64,000 bases of DNA from an uncultured Clostridia bacterium (lineage in GTDB: Bacteria; Bacillota; Clostridia; Peptostreptococcales; Anaerovoracaceae). The position numbers and the translations under genes are program-made. Under the pieces are notes generated by a model, which made no database searches, was not told the origin of the DNA, and was given only the letters and a program-made list of their open reading frames with translations. Within the stretch, counting starts at the first letter, position 1, and every line of letters starts with the position of its first letter. Shown piece by piece: positions 59,979-64,000 of this stretch. Where the stretch lies: positions 248,001 through 312,000 of the forward strand of contig CALIBC010000178.1 in NCBI GenBank assembly GCA_938045615.1, in the 5' to 3' direction.

Positions 59979-60617
59979 ATGGTTTCAAAATTGGTGGTCA
60001 TACGTCACGGCATAACGGAGGGGAATGAAAAAAGATGGTTTTACGGAAAGACCGATCTGCCTTTGCTTGAAAGGGGCAGAAATACTCTTTTGGAATACAA
60101 ACGTGCGGGAGTTTATCCGGATATTCCGGAGGATGCCCAGTGCGTTGTGTCGGGACTTGCAAGAACCAAAGAAACCATGGAGTTGCTCTACGAAAAAGAT
60201 GAGTACAAAGAAATCGACAAGTTGCAGGAAATGGATTTCGGTGATTTTGAGTGCCGCAGTTTCGATGAACTTAAAGAAGACGTCGAGTTTCAAAGATGGA
60301 TGTACGATGAGCGGGGAAATATCCGCCCTCCGGGAGGAGAAGCGAGAAATGATTTTGCTGCGAGAGTCAAGGAGGGTCTGCAGGAACTGATAGGGCTTCA
60401 CAGGTTGAAAGAGTGGTCGCACCGTCACGGCGGAGAGGATGCCGTAACCGTTATGGTATGTCACGGAGGGGTGATTTCGGCGATTATGCAGGAAATGTTT
60501 CCGGAAGAAAAATGCGGGATGTGGGACTGGATACCGGATCCCGGACTTGGTTATGTTATCGATTTCAGCGAGGGAAAACCTTTTGCCTATGATGAGCTGA
60601 ACCCGCCCGGCAGGTGA
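59979..60617 (+). CDS. cobC: Histidine phosphatase, likely alpha-ribazole phosphatase
   Basis: 212 residues. The RHG motif (VIRHGITEGN), the middle EMDFGDFE and the second catalytic histidine (MVCHGGVISAIM) mark the phosphoglycerate-mutase-like phosphatases. In this operon it most likely removes phosphate from alpha-ribazole 5'-phosphate, as CobC does. GGGAGCGG lies upstream of the ATG. Confidence 0.85.
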   Translation: MVSKLVVIRHGITEGNEKRWFYGKTDLPLLERGRNTLLEYKRAGVYPDIPEDAQCVVSGLARTKETMELLYEKDEYKEIDKLQEMDFGDFECRSFDELKEDVEFQRWMYDERGNIRPPGGEARNDFAARVKEGLQELIGLHRLKEWSHRHGGEDAVTVMVCHGGVISAIMQEMFPEEKCGMWDWIPDPGLGYVIDFSEGKPFAYDELNPPGR

Positions 60618-60622
60618 CCCAA

Positions 60623-60660
60623 GCCCGTACGATGCGGGCAGGCATAGCCTTTCTTTTTTT
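60623..60660 (+). terminator. Terminator of the cobalamin operon
   Basis: GCCCG/CGGGC (60623-60639) and AGGC/GCCT (60640-60650) hairpins are followed by TTCTTTTTTT. It separates the convergent cob and birA units. Confidence 0.6.
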
Positions 60661-60673
60661 GCCATCCGCCGCA

Positions 60674-61648
60674 TCAAATCAAAGGAGCGACGGACACTTC
60701 CCCCGTGTGAAGCGTTGCGGTCGTGCCTTTGTACGAACCTTCAAGAATGCGTACAACAAGTCCGCCGTCCTCGGATATATCTATGGCTTCGGCACGGAAG
60801 CCCTCTGCATCATAATTGGGGTTTACCGTAATTTCTTTTCCAAGAATCATACATCGACGCTTATATTCATCGAAAAAAGTCTTGTCATCCACGTTCTCAA
60901 GGATTCTTATGCTTTCGTTGATGATCTCGGCGGCAAGCACGTTTCGGGAAAAATCACCCTTAATGTCTGAAATGCATCCCGCAACCGCATCCACATCTGC
61001 GGAAAAATCACCGGGAAAGCAGTTCACTCCGATGCCCACGATCAGACTGTCAATCCTTCCTGTTTCAAAATTTGTCTGTGCTTCGGTGAGGATGCCGCAG
61101 ATTTTTTTTTCTTCTTTGAAGAGATCGTTGACCCACTTGATCATTATGTGGGTGTCGCATACGCGTTCAATGGCACGCGAAACGGCTACCGCAGCGGCCA
61201 TAGTTACATACAGGGATCTGTCAAGCGCAAACCTCGGCTTCATGGCGATACTCATATAGATTCCCGTTCCGCCGGGAGATTCGAAACTCCTGCCCAATCT
61301 GCCGCGACCCTTGGATTGTCTATTTGCGATTATAACCTTGGCTCGAAAGTCGGCGTTTTTTTCTTTTGCAAGGGAATTTGTCGAAGTTACCGTATCAAAG
61401 ACTTCTATGTCGCACGGAACGTGTATGTGTGCAAGAATACCGCTGTGCGTAAGCAGATTGCTGCCTTGTGCAAAACGGTAACCGCAATTATGCTTGGATT
61501 CTATGGTGTAACCTTCACGCTTAAGGGCATTTACGGCTTTCCAGACGGCATTGCGCGAAACCGCAAATTGGCTTGCAATGCTTTGACCTGAGATATATTC
61601 CCCGGGTCTTTGGGTAAATAATTCTATAAGATTGCTTTTAGTAGACAT
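60674..61648 (-). CDS. birA: Bifunctional biotin--protein ligase/biotin operon repressor
   Basis: 324 residues from ATG 61648 (AAAGGAA upstream). The N-terminal winged helix (SGQSIASQFAVSRNAVWKAVNAL) is followed by the ligase domain with GRGRLGRSF, GTGIYMSIAM and KWVNDLF, and a C-terminal SH3-like domain. It attaches biotin to carboxylase subunits and may repress biotin genes. The frame continues upstream for 85 codons into the intergenic region, but that part has no BirA homology. Confidence 0.93.
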   Translation of the reverse strand: MSTKSNLIELFTQRPGEYISGQSIASQFAVSRNAVWKAVNALKREGYTIESKHNCGYRFAQGSNLLTHSGILAHIHVPCDIEVFDTVTSTNSLAKEKNADFRAKVIIANRQSKGRGRLGRSFESPGGTGIYMSIAMKPRFALDRSLYVTMAAAVAVSRAIERVCDTHIMIKWVNDLFKEEKKICGILTEAQTNFETGRIDSLIVGIGVNCFPGDFSADVDAVAGCISDIKGDFSRNVLAAEIINESIRILENVDDKTFFDEYKRRCMILGKEITVNPNYDAEGFRAEAIDISEDGGLVVRILEGSYKGTTATLHTGEVSVAPLI

Positions 61649-61817
61649 ATTATTTTTCCTTTGATTTGTTGAATTTCCATCGGCGTTGCCCGCGCCGGGC
61701 ATTTGCAATATCCGTTTGAGAGGCGGCAAATTGCGCTGCAATGCCGCAGGCATCGTATAGAAACAGGATAAACCATATGTTGTCCACTGTCCAGAAAAAT
61801 GCTTTTTGAATTTGTTG

Positions 61818-61846
61818 TTGCAAACGATATTTTTCTGTAGTAGAAT
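61818..61846 (+). promoter_or_regulatory. Promoter of the surface-protein gene
   Basis: TTGCAA (61818-61823) and TAGAAT (61841-61846) are 17 bases apart, 70 bases before the start at 61916. Confidence 0.55.
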
Positions 61847-61915
61847 CCCATTTAGGTTAAAGATTATTAACCCAAATAAACCCAATTTAACATTAACTGA
61901 CAAGGAGGAAGAATA

Positions 61916-63835
61916 ATGACAAATCGCTTAAAAAAGGTTTCTTCGGCGTTTATTGCACTTGCTGTGGCGGTGTCCATGCTGATGCTTGGGGGCATGAGAA
62001 ATGCAAACGTGTATGCAGATGGCGATGAGGAAGTGTATGCTCTGATGAACATACCTTATGATGAGTTCTACAAGGCTGAGCTTGAAGCAGGCAGTTCTAA
62101 GGTGGATGCCGTTGCATCGCCGAGCAAGCAGAAAACCCGTATGGGACTTGCCGCAGGTTCTTACCACGTGAATACCGACGGATCGGACATTACGGGGGTT
62201 GTGTATCCGGTAAAAGTGAAAAAGTCGGAACTTGGCAAGTTGAATCAAGTCACGGATGCGACAAGTGTGAGTATTACCACCCAGAGTCACGGTAACAAAA
62301 CCACTACCGAATATAAGGGCAAGGATGCGCTCTTTGAACAGCCGAGCTACTCATATTATCTGCTGAAGACCGTACCTTCATACTTCAAGCAGGCGAGTGT
62401 GGAAAACGGAAAATGGAGTTTTGCCAAAGCACAGGGAGAAGTGAAAAAAGTATCCGGGATATCGACCGATATTTCAGCGCCGGGACGCCACACGAAGATC
62501 GAGGTCAGGTTTGACGATCCCGCAAAAATCATCAAAACAGGGCTGAAAGTCAATGGCGCAGTTGTAAAAACCACCGAAGGCAAGACTTACGGTATGCGCC
62601 ACGTCGTGAACCTCTGGAGAGGTGTAGAGATCGGGTGGCTGTCGAGCAAACCGTCGGATCCTGTCGACCCGTACGACGACATGTTGCTTAAGGCTCTTGA
62701 AAGTAAGACAATAGAGGAGGTAAAGTACTTCACCGAGGATGCGATATATGTTCTTACCTTTGACAAGGCGCTTAAGATTCCTAAGCTGTCGAACGGTAAA
62801 TTCACCGTGGATCCGGCAAAAGCGGCGGACGGAAAGGCCACGGCAAAACTTGAAAATCTTGAGGATGCTTACGATCCCGAATTCACATCCGAGTCGTTGA
62901 CGGGCGCGCAGTTTGAAAGAAAAGGGGATGCGGTGAAGATCACGTATCCTAAAAATTCGATGCCGGGGATGCATAGGATCGTTGTTACGGACAAGAAAAA
63001 TCTTTACAGCAAGTTATCCGCAAATCTTCTTTTGACGACCGATACGCAGGCCGTTAAATACAGCGGGGATGCAAAGAAACCGGCACTGCTGAAAGCTGAC
63101 GGTGTCACGGATGAGGAGTTTAAAAACTACATCAAGAACATCTCGGTCGTGGTGGTTGATGGAAACAATTATCCTGCAAGCGGTAGAAATGCCGTTACCA
63201 CGGTGAATAAGGACGGCAGCATCGATGTCTTTGCAGATTCACTGGCAAAGGCGGGCAAATATGATGTCACGGTTCGTTCCACGGGCTATCCGGATCTGGT
63301 TTTCAACTACGATGCAAGCATGGCAAGAAAGGCGGCACTGGATGCGCTTAAAGCCGAGAAGCAGGAATTGGAGAAGAAGCTTAAAGATGCCGAGAAAGTT
63401 AAGGCGGATCTTGAGAAAGCGCAGAAGGATCTTGCGGCTGCAAAGAAAGCTGCAGACGTAAGCGCGATCAAAGCGGAACTTGAAAAGACCAGGAAGGAAC
63501 TTGCGGAAGCCAAAAAAGCCCTTGCTTCTGCAAATGCAAGCAACAATGTGAAACTCACAAAGGTAAAACTGAACAAAGTCAAGGCCTCGGGAAAGAAAGC
63601 AAAGATTTATTGGAAGAGTAGCGGAGAAAAGCTTGATGGCTATGTTGTGTACAAGTCTGCGAAGAAAGCAAAGGGGTTCAAGGTTGCCGGAACTACTGAA
63701 GCAACCAAGATAACCGTCAAGAAGGGTCTGAAAAAGGGTAAGACTTTCTACTTCAAGGTAAGAGGCTACAAGACCGTTGAGGGCAAGAGAGTTTACACAA
63801 GTTTCTCTACGGTAAAAGCCGTAAAGATCAAGTAA
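61916..63835 (+). CDS. Secreted surface protein with coiled coil and C-terminal FN3-like domain
   Basis: 639 residues. A signal peptide (FIALAVAVSMLMLGG, cleavage near NVYA) leads an N-terminal beta-rich region of about 440 residues. Residues about 475-545 form a Lys/Glu/Ala-rich coiled coil (repeated EKKLKDAEKVKADLEK-type heptads). The last 95 residues (KIYWKSSGEKLDGYVVYKS...) look like a fibronectin-type III domain. No cell-wall anchor motif is present. AAGGAGGAAG precedes the ATG. Probably a cell-surface or matrix-binding protein (inference). Confidence 0.75.
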   Translation: MTNRLKKVSSAFIALAVAVSMLMLGGMRNANVYADGDEEVYALMNIPYDEFYKAELEAGSSKVDAVASPSKQKTRMGLAAGSYHVNTDGSDITGVVYPVKVKKSELGKLNQVTDATSVSITTQSHGNKTTTEYKGKDALFEQPSYSYYLLKTVPSYFKQASVENGKWSFAKAQGEVKKVSGISTDISAPGRHTKIEVRFDDPAKIIKTGLKVNGAVVKTTEGKTYGMRHVVNLWRGVEIGWLSSKPSDPVDPYDDMLLKALESKTIEEVKYFTEDAIYVLTFDKALKIPKLSNGKFTVDPAKAADGKATAKLENLEDAYDPEFTSESLTGAQFERKGDAVKITYPKNSMPGMHRIVVTDKKNLYSKLSANLLLTTDTQAVKYSGDAKKPALLKADGVTDEEFKNYIKNISVVVVDGNNYPASGRNAVTTVNKDGSIDVFADSLAKAGKYDVTVRSTGYPDLVFNYDASMARKAALDALKAEKQELEKKLKDAEKVKADLEKAQKDLAAAKKAADVSAIKAELEKTRKELAEAKKALASANASNNVKLTKVKLNKVKASGKKAKIYWKSSGEKLDGYVVYKSAKKAKGFKVAGTTEATKITVKKGLKKGKTFYFKVRGYKTVEGKRVYTSFSTVKAVKIK

Positions 63836-63867
63836 GAGCGTAAAGATAAAATAAAAGCACAAAGATC

Positions 63868-63916
63868 AAAAGTGCCTGCCGCATGATGCGCGAAAGTCTT
63901 GCGGAAGGCACTTTTA
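63868..63916 (+). terminator. Terminator of the surface-protein gene
   Basis: AAAAGTGCCT (63868-63877) pairs with AGGCACTTTT (63906-63915), extended by GCCGCA/TGCGG, and the 3' arm itself ends in T. The final 84 bases of the window hold nothing I can support. Confidence 0.75.
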
Positions 63917-64000
63917 TTGTCCTGCGCCGCGCGGTGCGTTTCAAATTGCTGAAAACGGTGTCGATTCAGGACGGGCTTTCCCCTTTTTGTGGTTGTTTTT

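Noticed and set aside
60674..61903. N-terminally extended BirA
   Set aside because: The extra 85 codons lack homology and a ribosome site; the start at 61648 fits the family.
1..64000. CRISPR arrays, prophage and insertion sequences
   Set aside because: No regularly spaced repeats, Cas genes, integrases or transposases were seen; short tandem repeats noted are only two units.

Overview
The window looks like chromosomal DNA of a Gram-positive, probably anaerobic, Clostridia-type Firmicute. The evidence is AddB-type recombination, a class B sortase, ECF vitamin/metal transporters, DUF1934 and DUF1846 proteins, a dnaE-pfkA neighbourhood, purine-rich Shine-Dalgarno sites, several TTG/GTG starts and no outer-membrane genes. 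Moderate GC content and BspA-like secreted proteins would fit an oral or gut member of the Eubacteriales, such as a Mogibacterium/Anaerovoracaceae relative. That placement is an inference and was not tested. I saw no transposase, integrase, phage module or CRISPR array.

Layout. 1-3.6 kb: end of an AAA/DUF4143 ATPase, an MBL-fold hydrolase and glutamate decarboxylase. 3.7-9.5 kb: a promoter with a palindromic operator, a GC-rich hairpin leader and a 1770-residue secreted leucine-rich-repeat protein that carries an FMN-binding domain. 9.5-17 kb: an AraC regulator facing an ECF transporter (T, A, S) and two ABC half-transporters, likely a metal-chelate or cofactor uptake locus, followed by tRNA-Thr(CGT). 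17.4-21.6 kb: RidA and AddB (no AddA here). 21.7-25.4 kb: a lactococcin-972-type bacteriocin locus in which every gene appears broken by a frameshift or stop. 25.5-32.7 kb: small membrane proteins, Ddl, DUF1934, a 33-residue membrane protein, DUF1846, a ClC transporter and a PGI-like protein. 32.7-34.3 kb: gene debris and one small intact gene. 34.4-39.8 kb: dnaE, pfkA and a flavodoxin-like protein. 40-44.8 kb: a small secreted Ig-like protein, DinB, a BaiN/HI0933-type flavoprotein and a phosphohexomutase. 45-50.4 kb: membrane proteins, a Fic-gene remnant and a sortase B/LytTR/surface protein cluster. 50.6-55.1 kb: purine PRTase and NCS2 permease, a DMT transporter, an intergenic hairpin array and an iron alcohol dehydrogenase. 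55.3-56.6 kb: a secreted protein with a small membrane partner. 56.8-60.6 kb: cobalamin lower-ligand assembly (CobT, CobU, CobS, a second CobU-like protein, CobC). 60.7-63.9 kb: BirA and a secreted coiled-coil/FN3-like surface protein.

Together the genes suggest an amino-acid-using, host-associated anaerobe that salvages corrinoids, imports metals or cofactors through ECF/ABC systems and shows many exported proteins. The most notable points are the predicted flavinylated LRR surface protein, the sortase B cluster without LPXTG substrates, the wholly decayed bacteriocin locus, the overlapping hairpin arrays, and several short tandem duplications covering ribosome binding sites. Nothing here is demonstrably a wholly new system; the candidates are listed as findings with tests.
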